Positions 19,401-27,568 are shown, counted from the first letter of the stretch. The stretch: 64,000 nucleotides of DNA from Pseudosulfitobacter pseudonitzschiae (GCF_002222635.1 NZ_CP022417.1:62001-126000), one strand, 5' to 3'. The notes: generated from the letters alone by a model not told the origin. Numbers and translations are program-made.

Positions 19401-19914
19401 CATCGGCGTGCGCGCCCGCCTGATCCAGCACCGCCCCCAAATCACCAAGGCCGGCGGCGGCAGAAAACAACAGCCGACCGATGTCGCCCTTGCTGCTGGC
19501 TATCGCCTCGCCACCTTTTTCGATCGTGTCGTCGTCCAGACACAACAGCGTGCGGTAATCATCCAGCGCCAGCCCGCCCAGATGTGCCGACACCGCCGCT
19601 TCAGGCAGGGTCGCACCGTTGGCGTCACTTAGCGCGCCCTTGCGTCCGGTCATGCGCACCAGATCGCGCAACTCGCCGTCCACTTCGACCGTTCCCGAAA
19701 CCTGAAGACTTTTGCGCTTGTGCTGGAAATCATAGGCTTCGCGGCTGGGAAAGCCGTAGAGCAGGCGCAGAACCGCCTCCATCGTGGTGGTTTTACCGGC
19801 CTCGTTGGGGCCATAGATCACATGGAAATCGGACCCGTCCCCGAGCGCGCCAAAGTCATAGCTTTGGCCGGTGAAGTGGCCGAAATAATCCAGCGAAAGA
19901 CGACGCAAACGCAT
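16465..19914 (-). CDS. YhaN/SbcC-like AAA ATPase with long coiled coil
   Basis: A 1149-residue SMC/Rad50-type ATPase. Walker A (G-P-N-E-A-G-K-T-T) is at residues 35-43 close to the N-terminus. The centre (about 200-1000) is Ala/Glu/Arg/Leu-rich and predicted coiled coil. The ABC-type signature (L-S-K-G-T-R-F-Q-L) and Walker B with D-loop (L-C-D-D-I-F-E-T-F-D) are in the last 110 residues. The start overlaps the stop of the nuclease gene by one base (TGATG at 19912-19916). The N-terminus (R-L-R-R-L-S-L-D-Y-F-G-H-F) is typical of YhaN. With the YhaO-like partner it should form an Mre11-Rad50-like DNA-processing complex; the substrate is unknown. Confidence 0.87.
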   Translation of the reverse strand: MRLRRLSLDYFGHFTGQSYDFGALGDGSDFHVIYGPNEAGKTTTMEAVLRLLYGFPSREAYDFQHKRKSLQVSGTVEVDGELRDLVRMTGRKGALSDANGATLPEAAVSAHLGGLALDDYRTLLCLDDDTIEKGGEAIASSKGDIGRLLFSAAAGLGDLGAVLDQAGAHADALYRKRASSTQMAALKKELAEVEKAIRDGDVSASAFARLKTELAQAQETEAQLREERDAQARALAQVAARQSALPLVMEYDGLAGQIADKSDYPAQLDITAEALVDLLTKDSRAESDIARLTEEIAALEREIGALAVRPDQQDLAQKLVELDDLRSRFVTADRDLPRRKGDLTDLVQAMADVVRNLEATGDPAAMVLTPVQIQRLETARDAAHAAVRACTVEAGEVEALRARLVEAEAALADHAAPQDSGIGALLERYAADSLQGAYATARAEVDAADAALGAALDGLHFKGQDFKALPPCPLSLQEAQRLADQHAEALRDKAQALEKAREHSALAAEAASQIAQSTAQVGQIGDAEALAKRSTRDGLWAAHREVLSDDTAERFEQAMMQADAVSDARLSHARTLADLRAAELAQTRAETRATQAESEAESCQVRIDALELAAAEAAVGADLLHPALPADLAAWVAAHAVARTAEQKARRCADSHRATLDKAARLAAELAPLIDLDAPDFATLIDSARRRAAQDRGAAEALALAAKARDVCAADLKARADTLQLLGGEKDARLRDWADAVAQTLGGQVLPDVLDASLEPLRRLAVLDDKRAGIAERIGKLEQDRVQFGAAMADLGQRYGVEGNDAGEIFEALRKLAGDAAAASTLHGTLTNNLTQAQEALQAAETCRADIARKVAVWAAGFPDHVATESLPDLRAAVADGTAVIAARARMSELDAQVRLALSVDTLDAARAVLSETTSADLDAEMAMLKTERDSLTARLETAIAVRANAQSALTAITGDTDIARLTERRATLELQMEDCALSYLELRMGQRLAEEALRRYRDTHRSGMMQATETAFCTLTNGAYARLGTQQGANGAETLLAIDATGTSKQAQDLSKGTRFQLYLALRAAAYQQLVGQGVCLPFLCDDIFETFDEDRTAAACRVMEQIGRSGQAIYLTHHRHVVEIAKQVCTTPPMIHVIGGADIAGEV

Positions 19915-21149
19915 CAGCTGTCGGCCCCTTTCATCCGAGCAATCATCTGTGCCGCACCTGATGCTGCCAGTTGTTGCGCCCGCGCGGCGGCGGCTTCTTG
20001 TGTGGGGGCCAGTGCAGTGCGCCGCGCGGCAGGCAGTTCGGCCAGAAGCGTATCGAATTCGTCTTGAAGCGCGGCCATCATCCCCGGTTCGGCCAGCATA
20101 TCTTGCATCATCTGCCCTAGCGCATCGGTGGCCGAGGCATCAGCGGGCGTGTGGTCGTCGCGCAAATCAAACCGCAGCTTTTCCAGCCACAGCATGCCGG
20201 TGTCCTGCGCCATCCGGCCCAAAGTTTCTTGCCAGATGTCGCGGTCACGCAGCAGTTGCCAATGCAGCGGCGTGGCACCGCTCAGCGTCAGGCGCAGGAT
20301 CGCATCGGTGGGCTGGTCTGTCGCCAGATCCGCCAGCGCATCACGCAAATGACCGCGCAGCGCATCGGGGTGGTCGTGGCCGGACACATCGATCCGATGG
20401 TGCAGGAAAGTGATCGCCGAAGTTGCAACTTCGCGCACCGAAATCTGCCCCGCCTCCAGCGTCAGCAAACTGGCGGATTTTGCACCGAACTCGCCAATAT
20501 CCCGCCCTTGCGGGATACCGGGCATCACGATCCACGGCGCTTCGGAATGCACCTGTCGTTTGTGAACATGGCCAAGCGCCCAATAGTCAAACCCCATGCC
20601 CGCCAACTCGGCCACCGTACACGGCGCATAGGGATCGTGCCCCGCCGCCCCCACCAGCGACGTGTGCAGCATCGCGATGTTCACTGCTCCCGCCACGGGA
20701 GCCGGAAACTTGCCCAGCAAACTGTCGGGTGCGTGCCGCCCGGCAAAGCTGACACCATGAATCCACACATCCGCCCCGACCAACTGCACCTTGCCGCCGC
20801 GCCCGTCAAAAACATGCACATTATCGGGCAGGCTCAGCGCGCCGGTGATCGGGTTCTCGGCGTCATGGTTGCCCTTGATATAGAACACCGCGATGCCGCC
20901 CGCTTGCAGCCGGTCCATCTGCGCCGTCAGAAAGGCCGCCGTTTTCGCACTGCGCTCGGCCCCGTCGAACAGGTCGCCCGCGATCAGCAGTGCGTTCACC
21001 TGCTCGGCCAAGGCCGTGTCGATAATGCGTGCAAATGCGGTGCGCGTGGCGGTCTGCACCCTATCGCGCAGGTCAGGATCGCGCAACGCCAGCGAGTGCA
21101 GTGGCGAATCCAGATGGCAGTCGGCGGTGTGCAGGATGCGAATGGTCAT
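19914..21149 (-). CDS. YhaO/SbcD-like metallophosphoesterase (DNA nuclease)
   Basis: A 411-residue calcineurin-like phosphoesterase of the Mre11/SbcD/YhaO type. The metal motifs are in order: H-T-A-D-C-H-L-D (7-14), G-D-L-F-D (about 58-62), G-N-H-D (about 92-95), L-H-T-S (about 160) and G-H-V-H (about 194-197). The C-terminal part (about 270-411) is the ATPase-binding/capping region. The start overlaps the PIN-domain gene stop (ATGA at 21146-21149), and its stop overlaps the ATPase start. This is the nuclease of the pair; processing of DNA ends or hairpins is the family expectation. Confidence 0.87.
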   Translation of the reverse strand: MTIRILHTADCHLDSPLHSLALRDPDLRDRVQTATRTAFARIIDTALAEQVNALLIAGDLFDGAERSAKTAAFLTAQMDRLQAGGIAVFYIKGNHDAENPITGALSLPDNVHVFDGRGGKVQLVGADVWIHGVSFAGRHAPDSLLGKFPAPVAGAVNIAMLHTSLVGAAGHDPYAPCTVAELAGMGFDYWALGHVHKRQVHSEAPWIVMPGIPQGRDIGEFGAKSASLLTLEAGQISVREVATSAITFLHHRIDVSGHDHPDALRGHLRDALADLATDQPTDAILRLTLSGATPLHWQLLRDRDIWQETLGRMAQDTGMLWLEKLRFDLRDDHTPADASATDALGQMMQDMLAEPGMMAALQDEFDTLLAELPAARRTALAPTQEAAAARAQQLAASGAAQMIARMKGADS

Positions 21150-21541
21150 ACCAGCAGGGTCGCAGCATCAGTCGCCGCTGCTTTGCAGTCGAACGTATAT
21201 GTCGTCGTACACCCCGTCGCCTGCGCCGCCACCTGAATCATATGATCGGCAAAACTCGGCCCCCCTGCCCCATAGCGGTGCAAGGCCAGCCCGACCGCAT
21301 CGGCGGCCTCGATCTGCAATTCCTCGGCTTCCAACAGCCCTTCCAGTGCCTGGGCAATGCGGGCGCGATCAAACCGGTAAGCGCGCTCAAGCACCCAGAC
21401 GGTTTTGATCATCACCTCTCGCGCGACAAACGCCGGGCTGTCCATCGTTAATTGACCCAGCAAACGGGTTGCAGCAGCCGATTGGGCGGGGTCGTCTTGT
21501 GTCAGAAAGCGCACCAGAACATTGGAATCAATCCCGATCAT
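21146..21541 (-). CDS. PIN-domain ribonuclease toxin (VapC-like)
   Basis: From ATG 21541 (M-I-G-I-D-S-N-V-L-V-R-F-L) the product is 131 residues, the usual VapC size. The conserved acidic residues of PIN nucleases are visible: D5 (I-G-I-D-S-N), E near 40 (A-R-E-V-M), D near 99 (F-A-D-H-M-I) and a late D (T-F-D-C-K). The ORF overlaps the antitoxin gene by 14 bp and the nuclease gene by 4 bp. Function as an RNA-cleaving toxin is inferred from family and the adjacent AbrB-type protein. The unusual point is its coupling to the YhaO/YhaN genes. Confidence 0.83.
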   Translation of the reverse strand: MIGIDSNVLVRFLTQDDPAQSAAATRLLGQLTMDSPAFVAREVMIKTVWVLERAYRFDRARIAQALEGLLEAEELQIEAADAVGLALHRYGAGGPSFADHMIQVAAQATGCTTTYTFDCKAAATDAATLLV

Positions 21542-21770
21542 CGGCGGCCCCGTGGGCAATCGCCTTGTCCATCTGGTCCAGCGTCACCGCAGGCCCGTCA
21601 TGGCGCAACCGTCCGGCCAGTTCCGATAGGGGGCGCGATTTCAGCAACCGCACCTCGCCGTTGTCCAATATCAGATACCGCACCCGATCCCCCGGCCGCA
21701 GGCCAAGCGCCGCGCGCACCGATTTGGGCACGGTTGTCTGACCTTTTAGTGTGACGGTAGATTCTTGCAT
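21528..21770 (-). CDS. AbrB/MazE-type antitoxin
   Basis: From ATG 21770 (M-Q-E-S-T-V-T-L-K-G-Q-T-T-V-P) the product is 80 residues: a SpoVT/AbrB swapped-hairpin DNA-binding domain (K-G-Q-T-T-V-P-K-S-V-R-A-A-L-G-L-R-P-G-D) followed by an acidic/His-rich tail that would bind the toxin. AGGG lies about 9 bases upstream of this ATG; an in-frame ATG at 21809 would add 13 residues outside the fold. It is first gene of the four-gene leftward operon and probably autorepresses it. Confidence 0.83.
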   Translation of the reverse strand: MQESTVTLKGQTTVPKSVRAALGLRPGDRVRYLILDNGEVRLLKSRPLSELAGRLRHDGPAVTLDQMDKAIAHGAADDRD

Positions 21771-22028
21771 AACGGCATCCCTGATCGGAACCTTCACGTT
21801 AATCCTCACTCCTTACTATTTCAAGTATCTCATTACATTCCAGCCATCGCCGCCCCACCCCTGGCAGGTAAATTTCAAGCAAAGCTTCAGAATCTGCTGC
21901 GCGTGTCGTTTTTCTGTCGCACCGCGCCGTTGTGCATCCTTGTCGATCCCGCCCGCTGGCGCATAGGTGTCGGCACGGGTGCCGTACACACTTTCCCCTC
22001 TTACGTCCAAATATTAGGATACCTGACG

Positions 22029-22913
22029 ATGACGAAATATTGCCTGAACGTAAGCTGCGCCTCGCGCCGTGGCATCGTGTCTGCCATCTCGGCTTATCTG
22101 GCCGACCACGGGTGCAACATTCTGGACAGCGCGCAATTCGACGATCTGAACACCGGTAAGTTCTTCATGCGCGTCGGCTTTACATCCGAACTGGACGCGA
22201 CGCTGGAAACGCTGATCGCAGACTTTGGCCCTGTGGCCCAAGCGCTGGACCTTGACTGGTCGTTCCATGACGAAGCAACCAAGATGAAGGCCGTGATTAT
22301 GGTCTCGCGCTTTGGCCACTGCCTGAACGATCTGCTGTACCGCTGGCGCATCGGCGCGCTGCCCATCGACATCGTTGCCGTCATCTCGAACCACACCGAA
22401 TACCAAAAGGTTGTGGTCAACCACGACATCCCCTTTCACCACATCAAGGTGACGCCCCAGAACAAACCCGACGCCGAAGCGCGGATCATGGAAGTGGTCG
22501 AAGACGTCGACGCCGATCTGGTCGTACTGGCCCGCTATATGCAAATCCTGTCGGACAGCATGTGCCAGAAAATGTCGGGGCGCATCATCAATATCCACCA
22601 CTCGTTCCTACCGTCGTTCAAGGGGGCAAACCCCTATAAACAGGCGTTCGAGCGTGGCGTGAAACTGATCGGGGCCACTGCCCACTATGTCACCGCCGAT
22701 CTGGACGAAGGCCCGATTATCGAACAGGACATCGTGCGCGTAACCCACGCCCAGAACGGGTCTGATTACGTTTCACTGGGCCGCGACGTCGAGGCGCAAG
22801 TGCTGGCCCGCGCCATTCACGCGCACGCCAACCGCCGCGTGTTCCTGAACGGCAACAAAACCGTGGTCTTCCCCCCCTCGCCCGGATCGTACAGCAGCGA
22901 ACGCATGGGCTAA
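22029..22913 (+). CDS. purU: Formyltetrahydrofolate deformylase PurU
   Basis: A 294-residue enzyme that hydrolyses 10-formyl-THF to THF and formate. An N-terminal ACT domain (Y-C-L-N-V-S-C-A-S-R-R-G-I-V, residues 4-17) precedes a formyltransferase-fold catalytic domain. The family motifs visible are S-N-H (about 123), the I-I-N-I-H-H-S-F-L-P-S-F-K-G block (about 194-207), G-A-T-A-H-Y-V (about 222) and D-E-G-P-I-I-E-Q-D (about 231). The start at ATG 22029 gives a normal-length ACT domain. It stands alone on the plus strand, convergent with the iclR/hut genes, which also deal with formyl/formimino one-carbon units. Confidence 0.93.
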   Translation: MTKYCLNVSCASRRGIVSAISAYLADHGCNILDSAQFDDLNTGKFFMRVGFTSELDATLETLIADFGPVAQALDLDWSFHDEATKMKAVIMVSRFGHCLNDLLYRWRIGALPIDIVAVISNHTEYQKVVVNHDIPFHHIKVTPQNKPDAEARIMEVVEDVDADLVVLARYMQILSDSMCQKMSGRIINIHHSFLPSFKGANPYKQAFERGVKLIGATAHYVTADLDEGPIIEQDIVRVTHAQNGSDYVSLGRDVEAQVLARAIHAHANRRVFLNGNKTVVFPPSPGSYSSERMG

Positions 22914-22919
22914 GCACGC

Positions 22920-22944
22920 GGCGCTGGCCGCTTGGACCAGCGCC
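22920..22944. terminator. Hairpin between convergent purU and iclR
   Basis: A perfect 8-bp stem, GGCGCTGG (22920-22927) and CCAGCGCC (22937-22944), with a 9-base loop. It lies between the two convergent stop codons and could serve as a bidirectional terminator. There is no long T tract. Confidence 0.55.
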
Positions 22945-22948
22945 TGCG

Positions 22949-23698
22949 TTACAACATTTTCGATATACCTGCGGCCACGTCCTGCACACGTTTGACCAGC
23001 ACCTTGTCGATCTGCAACTGCGACTCGTGCCCCGACAGGTTCATCGCCGCCAGATAACGCCCGTGCCGCGACACCAGCGGGGCGGCGATCGACACCGTGC
23101 CCGTCGCCAGATGCGAACCGTTCGCCACATAGCCGCGCTTGCGGTCCCTGACCAACAACGGCTTCAGTTCTGCCAGCGACGCAGGCGCGTTAGGGCTGAT
23201 CGGCGCAAAGACAAAACCTTCAAACCGCCGGTCCAGCTCTTCCTCGGACAGATCGCTTAGCAGCAGCCGTCCCATCGTTGTCGAATAGGCAGGCAACCGC
23301 GTTCCCACCGGCACGTTCGACACCATCGCGCGGTCCGAAAGCGCGCGGTAGACATAAACGATCTCGCACCCTTCCAGCACCGACACATGTACGGTAAATC
23401 CGGTTTCGTTACGCAATTCATCGGCAGGCAGCCGCGCAATGTCATAAACATCCAGCGACGACAGATAGCGGTATCCTAGATCCATCACCCTTGGTGCCAA
23501 ACGGTAACGGTTGTCCTTGCGCGTCAAATACCCCTCGCGCTCCAACATCACCACAAACCGGTAGGCGGCCGAACTGGTAACTTCGATTGCCTCGGCAATC
23601 CCGCTCAGGGTCATTTCAGGATGGCGGTCGTCAAAGCATTGCAAAATGCTCAACCCGCGCAGCAGCGAATTCGAACGATAGGTGGGATCTTTGGCCAT
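22949..23698 (-). CDS. IclR-family transcriptional regulator
   Basis: From ATG 23698 (M-A-K-D-P-T-Y-R-S-N-S-L-L-R-G-L) the product is 249 residues. A winged HTH (about 10-70, with M-T-L-S-G-I-A-E-A-I-E-V-T-S-S-A-A-Y-R-F) is followed by an IclR effector domain. The gene starts 11 bp after hutF, so it is in the same transcript as hutG-hutF and is the likely regulator of that operon. The ligand is not evident from sequence; N-formylglutamate, formiminoglutamate or a related intermediate is an inference. Confidence 0.88.
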   Translation of the reverse strand: MAKDPTYRSNSLLRGLSILQCFDDRHPEMTLSGIAEAIEVTSSAAYRFVVMLEREGYLTRKDNRYRLAPRVMDLGYRYLSSLDVYDIARLPADELRNETGFTVHVSVLEGCEIVYVYRALSDRAMVSNVPVGTRLPAYSTTMGRLLLSDLSEEELDRRFEGFVFAPISPNAPASLAELKPLLVRDRKRGYVANGSHLATGTVSIAAPLVSRHGRYLAAMNLSGHESQLQIDKVLVKRVQDVAAGISKML

Positions 23699-23709
23699 AT
23701 CCGGCGCCC

Positions 23710-25131
23710 TCAGCCTCCCATACGGCCATCGCTGTTGCGCTCGGCCAGCCGTTGCGACACGCGGCCCATCGCGGCCGCATAGTCTGCAAGAATATCGTCC
23801 TGTTGCGGATGATGCCCGCCCACAATCACATGACGGCCACGCACAACCACATCGCCCGCATGAAACCCGCGCCCCGCGAACATATGAAAGTCCAACACCG
23901 CCTCGTCGGCAACCGGTCCTGTCGCCGCAGGTTCGGGGCTGGTCAGCGTGACAAAACTGGCCATGCCACCCACAGCAATCCCCTGCTCGGGACGACCCGC
24001 AGCACGCGCGCCACCCTGCGCGGCACGGGTCCAAAGGTTGGCTGCCACATGCGGCTGGCCGCCGCTGGCCAGCACATTGCGCTGCCGGTCACGCAAACGC
24101 TGGCTGTATTCCAACTGCTGCAATTCCTGCGCGGCAAAGGTGGCAATGTTCGAATCCGACCCGATCCCGAACACCCCGCCTTCGGCCAGATAATCCGTCG
24201 CGCGGAAAATCCCGTCGCCCAGATTGGCCTCGGTCATCGGACACAGACCCACCGTCGCGCCTGAACGCGCAATCTTCCGCACCTCGTCATCGTTCAGATG
24301 GGTCGCATGGATCAAGCACCACGCAGCATCGACCGGCGCCATATCAAACAACTGTTCAACCGGACGCCGCCCGTTGTGGGCCAGCGCGTCTTCGACCTCT
24401 TTCACCTGTTCCGCCACATGGATGTGCACAGGACACTGTGGCAACAGACCCTCGCGCAACGCCATCAACTGCGCCATCTCGTCAGGTGTCACCGCCCGCA
24501 GCGAATGCGGTGCGATGCCCAGAACATGCCCCGCCTGCGCCGCCGGACCCTTCAACGCCTCCAGCATCACGGCATAGCCGTCGATGTCCTGAATAAACCG
24601 CCGCTGCCCATCGGTGGGCGCCAGCCCGCCAAAGTTTGAATGGGCATAGAACACCGGCAAATGCGTCAACTCCAGCCCCGTCACCCGCGCCGCCTCGAAA
24701 ATCGCCAGCGACAATTCTTCGGGCCGCGCATAGGGCGTGCCGTCCAGATCGTTGTGCAGATAGTGGAACTCGACGATCCCGGTATATCCCCCCTTCAACA
24801 GCGACAGGTACAGCCGTGCGGCAATCGCCTGCACGTCCTCGGGGGACAGGGTTAGGGCAAAGAAATACATGATGTCGCGCCACGACCAGAAGCTGTCGAC
24901 CGGATTGCGCCGTACCTCGGACAAGCCCGCCATCGCATATTGAAACGCATGGCTGTGCAGGTCCGTAATCCCCGGCACCACGGGAGCCTCGAACACCGGC
25001 AACCCGTCCGGGTTGTCATCCTCGCGCAGGGCCGAAATCGTACCATCGGGCGCGAACTGCGCCGACAGATTGCGCCGCCAGCCGTCCTGCGTCAGCGCCA
25101 GTCGAAAATGCGCACCGTTCATCTGTGTCAT
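23710..25131 (-). CDS. hutF: Formimidoylglutamate deiminase HutF
   Basis: A 473-residue amidohydrolase that deiminates N-formimino-L-glutamate to N-formyl-L-glutamate and ammonia in histidine degradation. Metal-binding motifs are present: T-D-L-H-S-H-A-F-Q (about 56-64), V-H-I-H-V-A-E-Q (about 241), H-A-T-H-L (about 280) and G-I-G-S-D-S-N (about 325). Its ATG overlaps the hutG stop as ATGA (25128-25131). Together they form the two-step HutF-HutG route that yields glutamate and formate. The upstream hutH/hutU/hutI genes are not in this window. Confidence 0.9.
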   Translation of the reverse strand: MTQMNGAHFRLALTQDGWRRNLSAQFAPDGTISALREDDNPDGLPVFEAPVVPGITDLHSHAFQYAMAGLSEVRRNPVDSFWSWRDIMYFFALTLSPEDVQAIAARLYLSLLKGGYTGIVEFHYLHNDLDGTPYARPEELSLAIFEAARVTGLELTHLPVFYAHSNFGGLAPTDGQRRFIQDIDGYAVMLEALKGPAAQAGHVLGIAPHSLRAVTPDEMAQLMALREGLLPQCPVHIHVAEQVKEVEDALAHNGRRPVEQLFDMAPVDAAWCLIHATHLNDDEVRKIARSGATVGLCPMTEANLGDGIFRATDYLAEGGVFGIGSDSNIATFAAQELQQLEYSQRLRDRQRNVLASGGQPHVAANLWTRAAQGGARAAGRPEQGIAVGGMASFVTLTSPEPAATGPVADEAVLDFHMFAGRGFHAGDVVVRGRHVIVGGHHPQQDDILADYAAAMGRVSQRLAERNSDGRMGG

Positions 25132-25946
25132 GTCTGCGGCCCCTCAGGGTGGAAATCTGTCATCGCCCCGACCAGACGCGCCAGCGCCACTTTCAAGCGG
25201 TCCGCTTTCTCGGGCACATAGGTCCAGGGACTTTTTTCAATCATGTAACACTCCTGCGCGATCTCGATTTGCAGCGCATGCACGCCATATTCGGGATCGC
25301 CGTAGTGCCGCGTAATATGCCCGCCTTTGAAACGCCCGTCGCGCACAGCACTAAACCCGCTGTCCTGCAACGCAGCAAAAGCCGCGTCCGACAGCTTTGC
25401 CGCGCAGGCCGCCCCTGAATTGGTCCCCAGGTTCAGGTCCGGCAACCGTCCATCAAACAATCGGGGCACATGACTGCGAATCGAATGCACGTCCAGCAAC
25501 AGACAATAGCCATGTGCTGCGCGAATGCGGTTGATCTCGGCGGCCAAGGCGGCGTGATAAGGCTCCCAGAACGCAACAACCCGTGCCGCGCGGGCCTCTG
25601 CGTCCGGCTCCATCCCGTCACGGTAGAGCGGCGTTCCATCAAAATCTATCGTCGAAATCAGCCCCGTCGTCGCGCCTGCATACAGCGGAATATCGTCGCC
25701 GGGCCGGTTCAGATCAACCACATAACGCGACACCCGTGCGGCCATCAGGCTGGCGCCCTTTGGCAGTACATCACGGGCAATCCGGTCCATGTGCCAATCG
25801 GTGTCACGCAGGTCCAGCGCGTCAGGGTGCAGGGCATCACGCAGGAAATCAGGCAGATCCGTTCCCGCATGCGGCACATTCAGAATAAGAGGGCCGTCGC
25901 CGCAAATCTGGTCGAACAGAGGCATTTCAGTAGATTTTGACACCAT
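25128..25946 (-). CDS. hutG: N-formylglutamate deformylase HutG
   Basis: N-formylglutamate amidohydrolase releasing formate and glutamate, the last step after HutF. Motifs: L-N-V-P-H-A-G-T-D-L-P, D-T-D-W-H-M-D, Y-V-V-D-L-N-R and a late D-V-H-S-I-R-S-H, which are typical of this zinc amidohydrolase family. Two starts are possible: ATG 25958 and ATG 25946 (M-V-S-K-S-T-E). I chose 25946 because a plausible promoter predicts an mRNA start only about 5 bases before 25958 and AAAGG lies just upstream of 25946; the difference is four residues. First gene of hutG-hutF-iclR. Confidence 0.88.
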   Translation of the reverse strand: MVSKSTEMPLFDQICGDGPLILNVPHAGTDLPDFLRDALHPDALDLRDTDWHMDRIARDVLPKGASLMAARVSRYVVDLNRPGDDIPLYAGATTGLISTIDFDGTPLYRDGMEPDAEARAARVVAFWEPYHAALAAEINRIRAAHGYCLLLDVHSIRSHVPRLFDGRLPDLNLGTNSGAACAAKLSDAAFAALQDSGFSAVRDGRFKGGHITRHYGDPEYGVHALQIEIAQECYMIEKSPWTYVPEKADRLKVALARLVGAMTDFHPEGPQT

Positions 25947-25969
25947 CAAACCTTTCATATTTGAAAATC

Positions 25970-25998
25970 TTTATTGACATGCAAAAACCATTCGTCAA
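25970..25998 (-). promoter_or_regulatory. Candidate sigma-70 promoter of hutG-hutF-iclR
   Basis: On the minus strand TTGACG (25998-25993) and AATAAA (25975-25970) are separated by 17 bp, with 5/6 and 4/6 matches to the -35 and -10 consensus. The predicted start of transcription is near 25963, just upstream of the hutG start region. Confidence 0.45.
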
Positions 25999-26084
25999 GT
26001 TGGTTTGCACCTACACCCCGTATCCGGCGGGCCCGACGGGCTGCGCGGCGCGGGGGTATAGCAACAGATCACGGAGGGTCTCGC

Positions 26085-27062
26085 ATGACCATTTCACGTC
26101 GCCATTTCCTTGGAACCACCGCTGCGGCCACGCTGGCCACACTGGTCACGCCCGCTTTCGCGCAGGGCCGCACCTTTTTCGGCATCGCTACCGGCGGCAC
26201 CGGCGGCACCTACTATCCGCTGGGCGGCATGTTGGCGCAGCTGATCTCGAACACCGCCGAAATGCCCGACACCAAAATTTCGGCCACCGCCGAGACCGGC
26301 AACGCATCGGTTGCCAACGCCCAGCTTCTGGGCCGTGGCGAAATTGAATCCGCCTTTGTCGCCGCCGACATTCTGGACGCAGCGGTGCGTGGTGTCGGCC
26401 AGTTCGAAGGTGCACCACTGGAGAACCTGCGCGCCGTTGGTGCGCTCTATCCCGAAACCGTGCAACTTGTCGTCCGCGCCGACAGCGGCATCGAAAAATT
26501 CGAAGACCTCAAGGGCAAATCCATCTCCTCCGGTTCCCCGGGTTCAGGCCAGTGGCAGTTGCTGGGCGATCTGCTCGAAGCACACGGCATCGCACGCGAA
26601 GACGTCTCGGAAGACTACTCGTCCTTCTCGCAGTCCGTGGACAAGATCAAAGACGGCAACCTTGACGCATCCCTGATCACCGCTGGCCTGCCGACATCGT
26701 CCGTTACCGACCTGGCCAACGGCCACGAAATCCGCATCGTTCCGCTGAACGGTCCGGCGATCGCCAAGCTTCAAGAAACCCAGCCCTATTACGCCAATTC
26801 CGTGATTACGGCTGGCGCATACAAGGGCGTTGACGCCGACGTGGAAACACTGGCCGTTCGCGCCATCTGGGCAACCCACGCCGATGTCTCCGAAGATCTG
26901 ATCTATTCTGTAACCAAAGCGCTCTATGAAAACACAGAGACGTTGGGTCAGGTTCACCCGATGGGCAAACAGATCTCGATCGACAAGGCGTTGGAAAGCG
27001 TGTCGATTCCGGTCCACCCCGGCGCGGCAAAATACTACGCCGAAAAGGGCATCTCGGAGTAA
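26085..27062 (+). CDS. TAXI-family TRAP transporter solute-binding protein
   Basis: A 325-residue periplasmic receptor. ATG 26085 has GGAGG about 8-12 bases upstream. The N-terminus carries a twin-arginine-like signal (I-S-R-R-H-F-L-G-T-T-A-A-A) with probable cleavage after A-F-A. The mature protein begins with the TAXI hallmark I-A-T-G-G-T-G-G-T-Y-Y-P-L-G. The substrate is unknown; TAXI systems are often linked to glutamate or organic acids. It is followed without gap by DUF1850 and the fused permease gene, so all three form one transporter operon. The histidine genes are divergent, 127 bp away. Confidence 0.92.
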   Translation: MTISRRHFLGTTAAATLATLVTPAFAQGRTFFGIATGGTGGTYYPLGGMLAQLISNTAEMPDTKISATAETGNASVANAQLLGRGEIESAFVAADILDAAVRGVGQFEGAPLENLRAVGALYPETVQLVVRADSGIEKFEDLKGKSISSGSPGSGQWQLLGDLLEAHGIAREDVSEDYSSFSQSVDKIKDGNLDASLITAGLPTSSVTDLANGHEIRIVPLNGPAIAKLQETQPYYANSVITAGAYKGVDADVETLAVRAIWATHADVSEDLIYSVTKALYENTETLGQVHPMGKQISIDKALESVSIPVHPGAAKYYAEKGISE

Positions 27063-27568
27063 TGCGTCAGCGCAGAACCCTGCGCAGCGTGGGGGTGGCG
27101 GTTTTGGCCGCCATCCCCTTTCTGGCAATCACCCCCCTTCCGGCACATGCTGGCACAGGGGGCGTCTGGTTGTGCCTGACCGAAACCCGTGGCACCGGCG
27201 CAAACATCGCGCGACTGCCACTGGGACACACAGCAACCTTTGAACTCAGTTTTATCCACTCGGTGTCACACACACCCGTCCGCGATCTTTACCGCGTCGA
27301 AAACGGTCAAATCGTACAAACCGCCGAGATTTTTCTGGCACATGGCGCTGGCTTGCCCTCGATTGCTAATGATATGGACGCAACGGGCTGGCGTCACGAG
27401 AACGGCCAGTTCATTCTGGACATGCACCGTCTGACCGGCCCGATACCGCTTCGCATTCAGGCGGAATTCAAGAACACGCTGCACATTGCCGGAACCGACC
27501 TTCCTTTGGCCGATCTGGGCCATTCCGCCATTACCCTTGCCCCGTGCGACGAGGAGACACTGAAATGA
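27062..27568 (+). CDS. DUF1850 protein of TAXI-TRAP operon
   Basis: A 168-residue protein with an N-terminal signal peptide (R-R-T-L-R-S-V-G-V-A-V-L-A-A-I-P-F-L-A; cleavage near A-H-A). It contains the DUF1850 motif F-I-H-S-V-S-H-T-P-V (about 64-73). Members of this family recur between the receptor and permease genes of TAXI-TRAP operons; their function is not known. Its start directly follows the receptor stop (TAATG at 27060-27064) and its stop overlaps the permease start (ATGA). Confidence 0.82.
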   Translation: MRQRRTLRSVGVAVLAAIPFLAITPLPAHAGTGGVWLCLTETRGTGANIARLPLGHTATFELSFIHSVSHTPVRDLYRVENGQIVQTAEIFLAHGAGLPSIANDMDATGWRHENGQFILDMHRLTGPIPLRIQAEFKNTLHIAGTDLPLADLGHSAITLAPCDEETLK

